In this document: piece after piece, positions 1 to 8,741 of the stretch
Layout of the letters: each line of letters starts with the position of its first letter
Numbering within the stretch: position 1 is the first letter of the stretch
Assembly (NCBI RefSeq): GCF_001570485.1
Contig: NZ_BCTA01000036.1
Location: 496,001-560,000, forward strand
Direction of reading: 5' to 3'
DNA length: 64,000 bases
Source of the DNA: Mycolicibacterium novocastrense
Lineage (GTDB): Bacteria > Actinomycetota > Actinomycetes > Mycobacteriales > Mycobacteriaceae
Program-made: the position numbers and the translations under genes
Notes under the pieces: generated by a model
What the model was told of the DNA's origin: nothing
What the model saw: only the letters and a program-made list of their open reading frames with translations
Databases searched by the model: none

Positions 1-11
1 CCACCGGAATC

Positions 12-50
12 GGAGGGCAGCCCGTGCCACCCCCAGCCGGGCTGCCCTCC
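12..50 (-). terminator. Strong hairpin downstream of the SnoaL-like gene
   Basis: A perfect 13-bp inverted repeat (arms 12-24 and 38-50, 13-nt loop) lies just past the stop codon of the minus-strand gene ending at 55. It has no U-tract, as is common for mycobacterial hairpin terminators. Its role is inferred from position. Confidence 0.6.
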
Positions 51-54
51 CCGG

Positions 55-465
55 CTAGAGGCTGCCGAGTTGTTGCAGCAGCCCGTGCAGGTCGAGCTGG
101 CCGCGGTGCGCGACCAGCGTGTCGCCCTGAAACCGGTCGATGTGGATTCCGGCGACCGCGACCTTGGTGCCCGTCGCCGGGATGCCGCGGAACTCACCGT
201 CATGGGTGCCGGTGAACGTGAATCGCGTGATGCCGTGCGAACCGTCGACCAGAATCTCTTCGATCGCATGCCGGCCGTCGGAGAACCCCCGGGTGAACTC
301 TTCGAGGTGCGCCTGCCACTCCTGCCACCCCAGGACGGGTGGGCCGGCGACCTCGACGACCAGCCGGGGTGAGACCAGGGTCTGCACCGTCGCCCAGTCC
401 CGGCGGTCGATCGACGTGTAGAGGCACTCGACCAGATCGCGAATCTCGTCCTCGCTGAACGTCAT
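55..465 (-). CDS. SnoaL/NTF2-like small protein
   Basis: A 136-residue protein beginning MTFSEDEIRDL. The short N-terminal helices with an acidic YTSIDRRDW segment, followed by alternating strands, fit the SnoaL/NTF2 fold (small cone-shaped enzymes or binding proteins). Its substrate is unknown. The ATG at 463-465 overlaps the stop of the upstream luciferase-like gene as ATGA, so the two are probably translationally coupled and may act on related compounds. The frame stays open far upstream, but that extension is antisense to nothing useful and overlaps the neighbouring gene, so the ATG is preferred. A strong hairpin follows the stop. Confidence 0.75.
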   Translation of the reverse strand: MTFSEDEIRDLVECLYTSIDRRDWATVQTLVSPRLVVEVAGPPVLGWQEWQAHLEEFTRGFSDGRHAIEEILVDGSHGITRFTFTGTHDGEFRGIPATGTKVAVAGIHIDRFQGDTLVAHRGQLDLHGLLQQLGSL

Positions 466-1334
466 GGCCGCACCTTGGCGATGATGGTCTCGGCGAACCG
501 CTCGATCGGCTCCCGGTACCGCTCCACCCCGCCGGGTTCGAGGTCCATCCCCATCCAGGGACTGCACATCACCGCGGTGATGCCGGCGTCTTCGGCCCGC
601 TTGTACAGATCCGGCGTCGGAGGCTCGAGCAGCGCCAGCATGATGTCGAAGCGTTCGTTCTCGCGGCCGTACTCGCGCAGCAGCGCGCGCAACTTCTGGC
701 AGTAGCCCACGGCGTCGTCCCACCGGTAGGCGTAGCCGACCCAGCCGTCACACAGTCGTGCCGCGCGGCGCAGCGCGGCGTCGGACTCCCCTCCGCACAG
801 GATCGGCACCGGGGCCACCGGATGGGGTTCGATCATCATCTCCGGCACCTGGTAGTACTGGCCGCTCCACGACACCCAACCGCCGCGCCACAGTTCGCGC
901 AGGGCGGGGATCATCTCGTCGAGCCGCTTGCCGCGGGTTGCGAAATCCTGCCCCATCAACTCGTATTCCTCGCGCATCCAGCCCACGCCCGCGGCCAGCG
1001 ACACCCGGCCGTCGGACAGCACCGACGCGGTCGCGACCTGCTTGGCCACCTCCAACAGCGGGCGTGCCGGCGCGATGTAGACGGCGTTGGAGAACCGCAG
1101 CCGGGTCGTCACCGCGGCCATCGCACCGATCTGCACCCAGCAGTCCGGCCAGGCGGTCTCCGGTGCCCACATCGGCTTTCCGGTCGGCGAATCCGGATAC
1201 GGCGAACTGAGTTCGCGAGGATAGATCATGTGGTCCGAGCACACCATCCCGTCGTAGCCGGCCTCGTCGAAGGCGCGTGCGAGCCCGAGGATCTCTGACG
1301 TTTTCATGAACGCGGTGCCCGACCAGAACTCCAT
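462..1334 (-). CDS. LLM-class F420-dependent oxidoreductase
   Basis: A 290-residue luciferase-like (beta/alpha)8-barrel protein. Visible family features are the early DEAGYDGMVCSDHM segment, RLRFSNAVYIAPARPLLEVAKQ, LAAGVGWMREEYELMG and the CGGESDAALRR segment near residue 180. Actinobacterial members usually use cofactor F420 for hydride transfer in the cytosol; the substrate cannot be told from sequence. The gene is the upstream partner of the SnoaL-like gene (ATGA overlap). It is divergent from the photolyase gene, with 39 bp between the two start codons. Confidence 0.85.
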   Translation of the reverse strand: MEFWSGTAFMKTSEILGLARAFDEAGYDGMVCSDHMIYPRELSSPYPDSPTGKPMWAPETAWPDCWVQIGAMAAVTTRLRFSNAVYIAPARPLLEVAKQVATASVLSDGRVSLAAGVGWMREEYELMGQDFATRGKRLDEMIPALRELWRGGWVSWSGQYYQVPEMMIEPHPVAPVPILCGGESDAALRRAARLCDGWVGYAYRWDDAVGYCQKLRALLREYGRENERFDIMLALLEPPTPDLYKRAEDAGITAVMCSPWMGMDLEPGGVERYREPIERFAETIIAKVRP

Positions 1335-1373
1335 CCTGTTTCTCTATCGCGAATTCCGGGCAGCATCAATGCC

Positions 1374-2666
1374 ATGCCCACATTGTTGTGGTTTCGTCGC
1401 GATCTGCGGCTGAGCGATCTGCCCTCCCTGCTGGCCGCGGCCGCCGGTGACGGTGAGGTGCTCGCCTGTTACGTCCTCGACCCCCGGCTGGAAGCCTCGG
1501 CCGGTGCCCGTCGGCTGCAGTACCTCTACGACGCGCTGCGCGATCTGCGCGACGGCCTCGGCGGCAGGCTGTACGTCACGCGAGGCCGGCCCGAAAAGCG
1601 AATACCCGCTGTCGCCAAGGCGATTGGCGCGTCGGCGGTGCACATCTCGGCGGACCACTCGCCATTCGGCCGGCGGCGCGACGACGCCGTGGAGGCCGCA
1701 CTGGGTGATATCCCCCTCGAGGCATCGGGCTCGCCGTACCTCGTCTCCCCCGGCCAGGTGACCAAACCCGACGGAAGCCCGTACAAGGTGTTCACCCCGT
1801 TTTATCGGGCCTGGCGTGAACGCGGCTGGCGTGCGCCCGCGAAGTCGGGCCCGAATTCGGCGCGCTGGCTCGAGCCGGCGCATGTCGGGGGCACGGTGGA
1901 CATCCCCGATGCGGGGGTCGACCTCGACCGGCCCGCCGGTGAGACCGCCGCCCGCAAGCAATGGAAGTCGTTCGTGGCCGACGGCCTCGACACGTATGCC
2001 GATGACCGCAATCGCCCCGATCTGGACGGCACCAGCCGCATGTCGGCGCATCTGAAGTTCGGCACGATCCATCCGCGCACCATGGCCGCCGACCTCGGTC
2101 GAGGTGAGGGCGCGCAGGCGTACCTGCGGGAGTTGGCGTTTCGCGACTTCTACGCCGCGGTGCTCAACGAATGGCCACGCAGCGTCTGGTGGAACTTCAA
2201 TCGGTCGTTCGACGGGATGAGCCTCGATGAGGGCCCCGAGGCGCAGAAGCGGTTCGAGGCCTGGAAAGAGGGCAGGACGGGTTATCCGATCGTCGACGCC
2301 GGTATGCGCCAACTCGCCGAGACCGGCTGGATGCACAACCGGGTCCGGATGATCGTCGCCTCCTTCCTGGTCAAAGACCTGCACCTGCCGTGGCAGTGGG
2401 GTGCGCGCTGGTTCCTCGAGCAGCTGGTCGACGGCGACATGGCCAACAACCAGCACGGCTGGCAGTGGGCCGCGGGCACGGGCACGGACGCCGCGCCGTT
2501 TTTCCGCGTCTTCAACCCGACCACGCAGGGTGAGAAGTTCGATCCGGACGGCAGTTACGTGCGGCGCTGGGTGCCCGAGGTCGATGACGACAGCTATCCG
2601 GAACCCATCGTCGACCACGCCGCCGAACGCAAGGAGGCGCTGCGGCGGTACGCCGAGATCACTTGA
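1374..2666 (+). CDS. phr: Deoxyribodipyrimidine photolyase (class I, CPD type)
   Basis: A 430-residue photolyase/cryptochrome protein that repairs UV-induced cyclobutane pyrimidine dimers with blue light. The N-terminal antenna domain starts LLWFRRDLRLSD. The C-terminal FAD domain carries the family signatures ELAFRDFYAAV, GYPIVDAGMRQL, TGWMHNRVRMI and NNQHGWQWAAGTG, ending in FNPTTQGEKFDPDG. The length fits class I enzymes. The ATG at 1374 aligns with the expected N-terminus. The 3' end overlaps the convergent dehydrogenase gene by 8 bp. Confidence 0.95.
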   Translation: MPTLLWFRRDLRLSDLPSLLAAAAGDGEVLACYVLDPRLEASAGARRLQYLYDALRDLRDGLGGRLYVTRGRPEKRIPAVAKAIGASAVHISADHSPFGRRRDDAVEAALGDIPLEASGSPYLVSPGQVTKPDGSPYKVFTPFYRAWRERGWRAPAKSGPNSARWLEPAHVGGTVDIPDAGVDLDRPAGETAARKQWKSFVADGLDTYADDRNRPDLDGTSRMSAHLKFGTIHPRTMAADLGRGEGAQAYLRELAFRDFYAAVLNEWPRSVWWNFNRSFDGMSLDEGPEAQKRFEAWKEGRTGYPIVDAGMRQLAETGWMHNRVRMIVASFLVKDLHLPWQWGARWFLEQLVDGDMANNQHGWQWAAGTGTDAAPFFRVFNPTTQGEKFDPDGSYVRRWVPEVDDDSYPEPIVDHAAERKEALRRYAEIT

Positions 2667-3486
2667 TGATCTGGCCCCCGTCGACCGGCAGCGCCACCCC
2701 GGTGACGTAGCGCCCGGATTCGCCACACAGGTACACCATCGCGTCGCTGATCGCCTCCGGCTCGACCGGCGGGACGTTGAGCAGCGGTTGCTGGCTGACG
2801 CTGAACGCCGGATGCTCTCCCGACCATTCGGCCAGCGCTTCGTTGTAGATCATCGGCGTGGCCACCCCGCCGGGGTGAACCGAGTTGACGCGAATGTTCT
2901 TCTCCGCCAACGCCCGCGCGAAGTGGCGCATCACGCCGATGACACCGTGCTTGGCGACGGTGTATCCGGCCGCGCCGTGGTTCATGGTGCCGAAGTCGAC
3001 GGTGACGGGCTTGAACGCGGCCGCCGAACTGGTGATCACGATCGCGCCGCCGTCGCCGTGGGCGAGCAGGGCGGGCAGCGCCGCGGTGATCGTGTAGTAG
3101 ACGCCGTTGAGCATGACGTTGACCGCGTCGACGAACGCGGAGATCTCGCGGCCCTGCTCCCCCGCGGCGGGCAGGATCCCCGCATTGGCGAGCACGAAGT
3201 CGATGCGGCCGAGCTCTTGGGCTCCCTTGGCCGCGATCTCCTGCATCCGCTCCAGATCGCGGACGTCCCCGCGTTCGGCGATGATCCTGCGGCCGGTCTT
3301 CTCCACGAGGTTGACGGTCTCGTCGAGGTCCTCCTGCGTCGCCATGGGGTAGGCGACGCTGTCGATCTGCTCACACAGGTCGACGGCGATGATGTCGGCG
3401 CCCTCCTCGGCGAACCGGACGGCGTGCGCCCGGCCCTGGCCTCGCGCGGCGCCGGTGATGAATGCGACCTTGCCTTCGAACTGCAT
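2659..3486 (-). CDS. Mycofactocin-type short-chain dehydrogenase/reductase
   Basis: A 275-residue SDR. The glycine motif TGAARGQGRAHA near residue 12 and the longer insert after the second strand (VDLCEQIDSVAYPMATQEDL) are typical of the mycofactocin-associated SDR subfamily, whose members hold NAD(H) tightly and pass electrons to the redox cofactor mycofactocin. The catalytic YTVAKHG (Tyr-x3-Lys) and a serine pair ahead of it are present. The C-terminus DGGQIIK is complete. The substrate is unknown, probably an alcohol. It is convergent with phr and overlaps it by 8 bp. Confidence 0.9.
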   Translation of the reverse strand: MQFEGKVAFITGAARGQGRAHAVRFAEEGADIIAVDLCEQIDSVAYPMATQEDLDETVNLVEKTGRRIIAERGDVRDLERMQEIAAKGAQELGRIDFVLANAGILPAAGEQGREISAFVDAVNVMLNGVYYTITAALPALLAHGDGGAIVITSSAAAFKPVTVDFGTMNHGAAGYTVAKHGVIGVMRHFARALAEKNIRVNSVHPGGVATPMIYNEALAEWSGEHPAFSVSQQPLLNVPPVEPEAISDAMVYLCGESGRYVTGVALPVDGGQIIK

Positions 3487-3612
3487 GTGCCGTTCTGCTC
3501 CTCGCCTCGGCGGTGTCCTGCCGCATCACCCTACGGCCGGCGTAGTAGGCGCCCTGTTTTGGGCATATGCCAGAATGTCGGGCAGTACCGAGCCCGACCA
3601 TGAGGAGCAGCC

Positions 3613-3867
3613 GTGGCCAACACCGAGGTGCAGCGACACAGCGGGGTCGACGTCGAAGACGTGCCGTCCGCCGAGTGGGGCTGGTCCAAGGAGAACCCCA
3701 AGTTCTTCCACATCGGCGGCATCATCGCGGCGCTCTTCTTGCTTTCTCTCATCCATGGCAACCACACCGGGCGCGTCGAGGACCTGTTCCTGGTCGGATT
3801 CGCGGTGCTGATTCTCGCCGCGGTCGCGCGCGACTGGTGGCTGCGCAAACGCGGCTGGATCCGCTAG
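3613..3867 (+). CDS. DUF2631 small membrane protein
   Basis: An 84-residue protein starting at a GTG preceded by GAGGAG at 3602-3607. The N-terminal half is polar ([18 protein letters not shown]). Two hydrophobic stretches follow, around residues 34-46 and 55-69, and a basic C-terminal tail ([12 protein letters not shown]) suggests that the end stays in the cytoplasm. This is the pattern of actinobacterial DUF2631 proteins, whose role is unknown. The stop overlaps the convergent gene at 3864 by 4 bp. Confidence 0.85.
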   Translation: MANTEVQRHSGVDVEDVPSAEWGWSKENPKFFHIGGIIAALFLLSLIHGNHTGRVEDLFLVGFAVLILAAVARDWWLRKRGWIR

Positions 3868-4418
3868 ACCGGATTCAACGGCCGGAAAGAATCGATCCCG
3901 AGGTCGAACAGCGTCTCGGTGGCGCCGACGGAATGTGTCAATCCGGCCGCGGCCACGGCGTGGGTCTTGAACGCGCGGGCCGCGACGCTGAGCTGGTGCT
4001 CGACCATGTGGACGGGATCACCGAGCGCACCCGGCCGGTCGTCGCCCCAGGCCATCACCTCGGCGCCGCGCTTGGCCAGCTCGAAGACGCGGGCACGAAC
4101 CCCCGGATCGTCGCGCAGCAGCGCCGCACTGACCGCCAGCACGCCGTTGCGTGGCACGGCGCGCAGCACGGCCTCTGAGGTGTCGCCGACGGTGTTGGCG
4201 CCCAGGATCGTCAGCGGCCGCTCGTCGGCGCAGTGCGCGACCCAGACGTCGACATCCCACCCGGCCCGGGCCCGGTCGAACAGCCAGCCGCCCGCAGCCC
4301 CGATGACGTCGGCCAGGTCCGTCGCCAGGACCGTCAGACGATGGTGGTTGGCCGGGCCGTCGGCAGCCGAAGCACCGTCGACCGACACGACGTCGTCGGG
4401 AAAGGGTCGAGTTGCCAT
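3864..4418 (-). CDS. Conserved hypothetical protein, 184 aa
   Basis: I do not recognise this 184-residue protein. The first half ([33 protein letters not shown]) reads as an alpha/beta core. The segment [22 protein letters not shown] and the later [13 protein letters not shown] could form a nucleotide- or ligand-binding fold, but no catalytic motif stands out. There are no membrane segments or signal peptide. It starts at ATG 4416-4418. The minus strand upstream contains operator-like site S1 (4480-4506), about 60 nt away, which may control it. Confidence 0.7.
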   Translation of the reverse strand: MATRPFPDDVVSVDGASAADGPANHHRLTVLATDLADVIGAAGGWLFDRARAGWDVDVWVAHCADERPLTILGANTVGDTSEAVLRAVPRNGVLAVSAALLRDDPGVRARVFELAKRGAEVMAWGDDRPGALGDPVHMVEHQLSVAARAFKTHAVAAAGLTHSVGATETLFDLGIDSFRPLNPV

Positions 4419-4479
4419 AGTTCCTATCCGATCGGGTCAGCGACGCCGGTCGAGGGGGGTGTCACGGCGCCCCTAGAGC

Positions 4480-4506
4480 GTGACACTCTTGGCGCGATCT
4501 GTAAAG
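4480..4506. promoter_or_regulatory. Operator-like site S1 (TGACA-N14-TGTAA)
   Basis: TGACA at 4481-4485 and TGTAA at 4500-4504 are separated by exactly 14 nt, matching seven other sites in the window. It lies upstream of the minus-strand gene ending at 4418 and downstream of the acyltransferase stop. No plus-strand gene follows, so half of this site seems orphaned. Confidence 0.6.
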
Positions 4507-4523
4507 GTCCGCGTCTGTGTCGA

Positions 4524-5945
4524 TCAGTGGGCGGCCAGCGGCAGGGTTGCCGCCACAGTGGCCAACTCACCGGGCAGTCCGGCCGCGCGGCGGATCTCGG
4601 CGAAGGATTCGAGCAGAGCGTCGGTGGCCTCATGCGGGTCGTCGAGCGTGCGGTCGTCGGTCAGCACCGAGATGGCGAGTTGGTCGACGTAGCTCCACAC
4701 GGTGATGTTCATCCCGCTGCCGGTGACGACCGGCCCCACCGAGTAGATCTCGCTGAGCACACCGCCCGCGATGTGTCCGCGGTCGCGGGGTCCCGCCACG
4801 TTGGAGATCGTCAGGTTCATCACCGCGCCGGACTCCATGCGGCGTGCCTGCAACCGAAAGAACCTGGGCGCCAACGCCGGCGGAAGGTATGACATCCACG
4901 CCGGAAGCACCGTCGGCCCGAGCAGCTGGTGGCTCTCCTTGGCGATCTTCGTCGCCACGGCGGTGAGCCGGACCCGTTCGAGCGGATCGGCGACGTGCAC
5001 CGGAAGCGACGGCATCATGTAGGTGAACTCGTTGCCCGTCAACCGATCTGGCGAGGGGTTGGTGCTGACCGGGACGCCGGCGATCAGCGGTGCGTCGGCG
5101 CGCCCGTCGTAGCGCAGCAGCAGCGTGCGCAATGCCCCGGCCGCGGTGGCCAGCACGATGTCGTTGAGCGTCACACCCAGATGCCTGCCGGTCTCCTTGA
5201 CCTCCGCCAACGACAGCGGCGCCGTCGCAAAGCGCCGCCCGGGGGACACGACGTGGTTGATGAAGGTCTTCGGCGGCGCGAAGTTGCGGGCCAGGTCGGG
5301 ATGGCGGCCGCGCTCCTTGGCGCGCTTGCGCACCCGCGCGACACCGGACGCCGTCTCGTTGACGAGCCTGGGCAGCCGGCGGATGAGATGGCCGTGATCG
5401 CGGCCGGCGGCCTTGAGCAACTGCGCGGTGGACCGCATCGCCGGATCGGCGACGGCGCGAACCGGGGACGGCGTCTCATCTTCCAGGGCCTTGGCCAATT
5501 GGTTGGCCGAGGCGACGCCGTCGGCCAGGACGTGATGGACCTTGTGGATGATCGCGACGCGGCGGTCGGCCAGGCCCTCGGCGACGTACATCTCCCACAA
5601 CGGCCGGCTGCGGTCCAGCGGCGTACTGGCGATCTGGCCGATCAGGTCGTCGAGCTCGCGCCGTCCACCCGGCGGCGCGACGTGCGTGCGGCGCAGGTGG
5701 TAGTCGAGATCGATGTCGTGGTTCTCCCACCACATCGGATGGTGGAGTCGCAGCGGGATGTCGACGAGTTGGTAGCGCAGCGCCGACAGCGCCAGCAGGC
5801 GCGGATAGGCGACCTCCCGGAACATGTCGAAGCTGTAGTTCTCGACCCCCGACACGTCGAGGATGCCGATCTTGAGGGTGTGCATGTGGACCTCGGGCGT
5901 CTCGCTGTACAGCATCAACGCGTCCACGCCGTTGAGTCGCTTCAT
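4524..5945 (-). CDS. Wax ester synthase/diacylglycerol acyltransferase (WS/DGAT)
   Basis: A 473-residue acyltransferase that esterifies acyl-CoA onto diacylglycerol or fatty alcohols for storage lipid. The catalytic HHxxxDG motif is HHVLADG at residues 137-143. The family starts (MKRLNGVDALML) and late motifs NLTISNVAGPRD and the SGMNITVWSY region are present. Start ATG 5943-5945 is chosen because GGGAGG lies just upstream and it matches the family N-terminus; a GTG at 6009-6011 would add 22 unconserved residues. Mycobacteria carry many such paralogues. It is divergent from the DUF427 gene at 6060. Confidence 0.93.
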   Translation of the reverse strand: MKRLNGVDALMLYSETPEVHMHTLKIGILDVSGVENYSFDMFREVAYPRLLALSALRYQLVDIPLRLHHPMWWENHDIDLDYHLRRTHVAPPGGRRELDDLIGQIASTPLDRSRPLWEMYVAEGLADRRVAIIHKVHHVLADGVASANQLAKALEDETPSPVRAVADPAMRSTAQLLKAAGRDHGHLIRRLPRLVNETASGVARVRKRAKERGRHPDLARNFAPPKTFINHVVSPGRRFATAPLSLAEVKETGRHLGVTLNDIVLATAAGALRTLLLRYDGRADAPLIAGVPVSTNPSPDRLTGNEFTYMMPSLPVHVADPLERVRLTAVATKIAKESHQLLGPTVLPAWMSYLPPALAPRFFRLQARRMESGAVMNLTISNVAGPRDRGHIAGGVLSEIYSVGPVVTGSGMNITVWSYVDQLAISVLTDDRTLDDPHEATDALLESFAEIRRAAGLPGELATVAATLPLAAH

Positions 5946-6025
5946 TCCCTCCCCGCATCCCTCACCCGGCCGACGCGTACCGGTTTCCCAATCGTGCTCT
6001 TTCTCAAGCACGTTCGCTCAAGAGG

Positions 6026-6050
6026 TGACGATGTGCGCGAAATTTGTAAG
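6026..6050 (+). promoter_or_regulatory. Operator/promoter-like site S2 (TGACG-N14-TGTAA)
   Basis: TGACG at 6026-6030, a 14-nt spacer, then TGTAAG at 6045-6050. The ATG of the DUF427 gene begins exactly 9 nt after the second half-site, as at S5 and S8. This suggests a leaderless promoter overlapped by the operator. The left half-site differs from the others in its last base. Confidence 0.55.
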
Positions 6051-6059
6051 GCTGACGGC

Positions 6060-6749
6060 ATGAGTCTCGTCGCCGCCCGCGGACCGCTGAGCAACGATCC
6101 GGCCGGCTGGTTCACGCCGCCACTGCCCGCCGACGTGGTGTTCATCGAGCCGCATCCGCGCCGCGTGCAGGCCTTGCGCGGCGGGCACACGGTGCTCGAC
6201 ACCGAGCGCGCGCTGATGGTGCACCGACGCGACCATCCGCTCAGCTACGCCTTTCCCGTCGACGAGGTCGACGAGCTTCCGTGGGAGCCGGTGGTCGAGG
6301 CGCCCGGATACGTCCGCGTGCCGTGGGATGCCGTCGACACCTGGCTGGAGGAAGGCCGCACGCTCGTGCACTATCCGCCCAACCCGTACCACCGCGTGGA
6401 CTGCCGCCCGACGCGTCGCGCGCTGCGGGTGACGGTGGGGGGCGAAGCACTGGTCGACACGACCGAGACGGTGATCGTCTTCGAGACGTCGCTTCAGGCT
6501 CGCCTCTACGTCGACCCGTCGCACGTGCGAACCGACCTGCTGCGGCCCTCACCGACCACCAGCTACTGCAACTACAAGGGCTACGCGTCGTACTGGTCGG
6601 CCGCCGTCGGTGACACGGTGGTCGAGGACGTCGCCTGGAGCTATCCGGACCCGCCGCCCGAGACGTCGCCGATCGCGGGCTTCTTCAGCTTCGACCCCGC
6701 ACGCGCCGATGTGCTGGCCGAGTTGCCGTCGCCCGACCCCCGCAGCTGA
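6060..6749 (+). CDS. DUF427 domain protein
   Basis: A 229-residue protein with two DUF427-like segments. The first is near residues 30-110 (RVQALRGGHTVLDTERAL). The second carries RVTVGGEALVDTTETVIVFET, LYVDPSHVR and YCNYKGYASYWSA, the usual DUF427 hallmark. These small beta-rich domains are common in actinobacteria and have no settled function. The ATG at 6060 lies 9 nt after operator-like site S2. The frame is open much further upstream, but that part is antisense to the acyltransferase gene and is not coding. Confidence 0.85.
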   Translation: MSLVAARGPLSNDPAGWFTPPLPADVVFIEPHPRRVQALRGGHTVLDTERALMVHRRDHPLSYAFPVDEVDELPWEPVVEAPGYVRVPWDAVDTWLEEGRTLVHYPPNPYHRVDCRPTRRALRVTVGGEALVDTTETVIVFETSLQARLYVDPSHVRTDLLRPSPTTSYCNYKGYASYWSAAVGDTVVEDVAWSYPDPPPETSPIAGFFSFDPARADVLAELPSPDPRS

Positions 6750-6788
6750 GCGTGCGCGAAATCCCGCCGAGATCTCGCGCACAGGCTC
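6748..6788. terminator. Imperfect hairpin between convergent genes
   Basis: Arms around GTGCGCGA and TCGCGCAC, extended by GAGC/GCTC with a 2-nt bulge, lie directly after the DUF427 stop and before the convergent gene ending at 6798. Probably a bidirectional terminator; it resembles the repeated GAGCGTGCGC hairpin at 42459-42514. Confidence 0.5.
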
Positions 6789-6797
6789 GGTCCGGCG

Positions 6798-7715
6798 TCA
6801 GGCTTCGGCGATCACCGACTCCCCGAACTCCTCGATGGTCTCGAGCACATGTGCCAGGCTGTCGCCCGGAAGGCCGACCTGAACCCACGTCACCCCGATC
6901 TTGGCCAGCTTTTCCAGGCCGGACAGGTACGCGTCGGCGTTGAAGTCGTCGCCGCCGGGGCTGCCGCCCTCGGGGTTGGTGAACGTGATGTCGATGCGCG
7001 ACCAGTCGCGTCCTGCCTCATCGAAGCGGCGGCGAAGATCCTCGACACCGGATGCGAGTGCGTCGACGTCCATCGGCGCCGTGCGCGCGGTCTGGGCCAG
7101 TACGGCCGGTGCCGGGAACGGGCACCACCCGTCGCCGTGGGTGACGACGCGCTTGCGCGCGGCGGCGGTGTTGCCGCCGATCCAGATGGGGGGATGGGGG
7201 TCACTGACGGGTCGGGGGTGTGCGGTGATCCCGCTGGCGGTGAAATGGCGCCCCTCATACGAGTAGTCGTCGGTGGTCCAGATGCCGCGAATGACCTCCA
7301 ACGCCTCCTCGAACAAGGCGGCTCGCTCCTCGAAATCGACTCCCAGCGCCGCGAATTCGCGTTTCAGGTAGCCGACACCCACGCCGAGCGTGAACCGTCC
7401 CTGCGACAACAGGTCCAACGTGGCACCCGCTTTGGCGACGACGAACGGATTGCGGTACGGCAGCACGACGATATTGGGAATGAGTCGCAGGCTCGTTGTC
7501 ACCGCGGCCGCGTAACCCATCGCGACGAACGGGTCCACCGCGTCGTGCCCCCCGGCATTCAACCAGCGCTCGGTCGGCGCCGGGTGGTCGGTGAAGCCGA
7601 AGCCGTGAAACCCCGCGGCCTCGGCGGCGGCCGCGACGGACGTGATCCCCGTGCCGGTGACCAGCTCCGGGTTGTAGGGGTGGGTGTGCATCGGGTGGGT
7701 AAAGGTGAACCGCAT
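6798..7715 (-). CDS. LLM-class F420-dependent oxidoreductase
   Basis: A 305-residue luciferase-like barrel protein. Family features include FHGFGFTDHPAPTERWLNAGG, the SLRLIPNIVVLPYRNPFVVAKA strand, FTLGVGVGYLKREFAALG and PPIWIGGNTAAARKR near residue 180. It is expected to be a cytosolic enzyme using F420; the substrate is unknown. It starts at ATG 7713-7715 and is divergent from a second luciferase-like gene at 7815. The intervening 99 bp contain a 7-bp inverted repeat (7736-7761) that may regulate both. Confidence 0.88.
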   Translation of the reverse strand: MRFTFTHPMHTHPYNPELVTGTGITSVAAAAEAAGFHGFGFTDHPAPTERWLNAGGHDAVDPFVAMGYAAAVTTSLRLIPNIVVLPYRNPFVVAKAGATLDLLSQGRFTLGVGVGYLKREFAALGVDFEERAALFEEALEVIRGIWTTDDYSYEGRHFTASGITAHPRPVSDPHPPIWIGGNTAAARKRVVTHGDGWCPFPAPAVLAQTARTAPMDVDALASGVEDLRRRFDEAGRDWSRIDITFTNPEGGSPGGDDFNADAYLSGLEKLAKIGVTWVQVGLPGDSLAHVLETIEEFGESVIAEA

Positions 7716-7735
7716 GTCCTGGTGTCCCGTCTAGA

Positions 7736-7761
7736 ACATTCTTCTCGTTTTCCGAGAATGT
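7736..7761. promoter_or_regulatory. Inverted repeat in divergent promoter, candidate operator
   Basis: ACATTCT (7736-7742) and AGAATGT (7755-7761) form a perfect 7-bp dyad with a 12-nt spacer between two divergent luciferase-like genes. It differs from the TGACA-N14-TGTAA sites, so it would bind another regulator, which I cannot identify. Confidence 0.45.
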
Positions 7762-7814
7762 CGTTACCATGCGAACCGCGGAAAGTACAGCTTCGACAGG
7801 GATGGAACTGCGAT

Positions 7815-8741
7815 ATGGGGAAGCCCGAGATCGGCGTCTACCTGCCTCAGATGGGCTTCACCTACGAGCAGATGCTGGATCGCACCCGGCGCTGCGAGGA
7901 ACTCGGCATCGACTCGCTGTGGCTCTACGACCATCTCTACGGCCCGGGCGTGCCGGATTATCCGTCGCTGGAGGCGTGGACTCTGGCCACCGCGCTGCTG
8001 AGCAACACCGAACGCATCCGCGTCGGACACATGGTGCTGTGCAACCAGTTTCGCCACCCCGCCGTCCTGGCCAAGATGGCCACCACGCTCGACCAGATCT
8101 GCCCGGGCCGGCTGCAACTCGGGCTCGGCAGCGGCTCGATCGAGGACGAGCACAACAGGGTGGGGCTGCCCTGGGGGTCGTTTCGCGAACGTTCCGAACG
8201 CCTCGGCGAGACGCTGGAGATCCTGACCCAGGCCTTCGCCGACGAGCGGATCGACTTCAGCGGCAAGCATTTCACCGTCACCGACTTCCCGGTCAAACCC
8301 GGCGCGGTGCACAGGCCGCCCATCGTGGTCGGCGGTGTCGGCGAGAAGTACACGCTGCCGCTGGTGGCGCGGTACGCCGATGTGTGGAATGTGCCGACGT
8401 ACGCACTGGGGGAACTGCACCACAAGGTGTCGGTGCTGCGCGCAATCTGTGAGGACGTCGGCCGGGATCCGTCGAGCATCGTACTGTCGGTCGAGGCGGT
8501 GATGGCGCTGGCACCCGACGACGCAACGCTGCCCGACGTCCGGCGGCTCGCCGAGAAGCGTTTCGGCGCACCGGCATTCGGGCTGCGCGAGGGCGGCCTC
8601 ATTGGGACGCCTTCGGCCGTCGTCGACCGGCTGCACGAATTGCAGGAGCTTGGTTTCGGCCAGATCGTGCTGTTCACCCACGATCGCGGATCCGACCAGA
8701 CGTTGGACCTGTTGGCCTCCGAGGTGATCGCGCGACTCTAG
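7815..8741 (+). CDS. LLM-class F420-dependent oxidoreductase
   Basis: A 308-residue luciferase-like protein starting MGKPEIGVYLPQMGFTYEQ. Conserved segments are ELGIDSLWLYDHLYG, RIRVGHMVLCNQFRHPAVLAK, LQLGLGSGSIEDEHNRVG and the phosphate/cofactor-binding PPIVVGGVGEKYTLP near residue 175. The ATG at 7815 is chosen because everything upstream in the frame is antisense to the divergent gene. The last codon and stop overlap the convergent acyl-CoA dehydrogenase gene by 4 bp. It may act in the same pathway as that gene, but this is inferred from proximity only. Confidence 0.88.
   Translation: MGKPEIGVYLPQMGFTYEQMLDRTRRCEELGIDSLWLYDHLYGPGVPDYPSLEAWTLATALLSNTERIRVGHMVLCNQFRHPAVLAKMATTLDQICPGRLQLGLGSGSIEDEHNRVGLPWGSFRERSERLGETLEILTQAFADERIDFSGKHFTVTDFPVKPGAVHRPPIVVGGVGEKYTLPLVARYADVWNVPTYALGELHHKVSVLRAICEDVGRDPSSIVLSVEAVMALAPDDATLPDVRRLAEKRFGAPAFGLREGGLIGTPSAVVDRLHELQELGFGQIVLFTHDRGSDQTLDLLASEVIARL

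Noticed and set aside
4929..6059. Long plus-strand open frame upstream of and joined to the DUF427 gene
   Set aside because: It is antisense to the well-supported acyltransferase gene and reads as low-complexity Arg/Gly/Asp protein, typical of GC-rich shadow frames. The gene proper starts at 6060.
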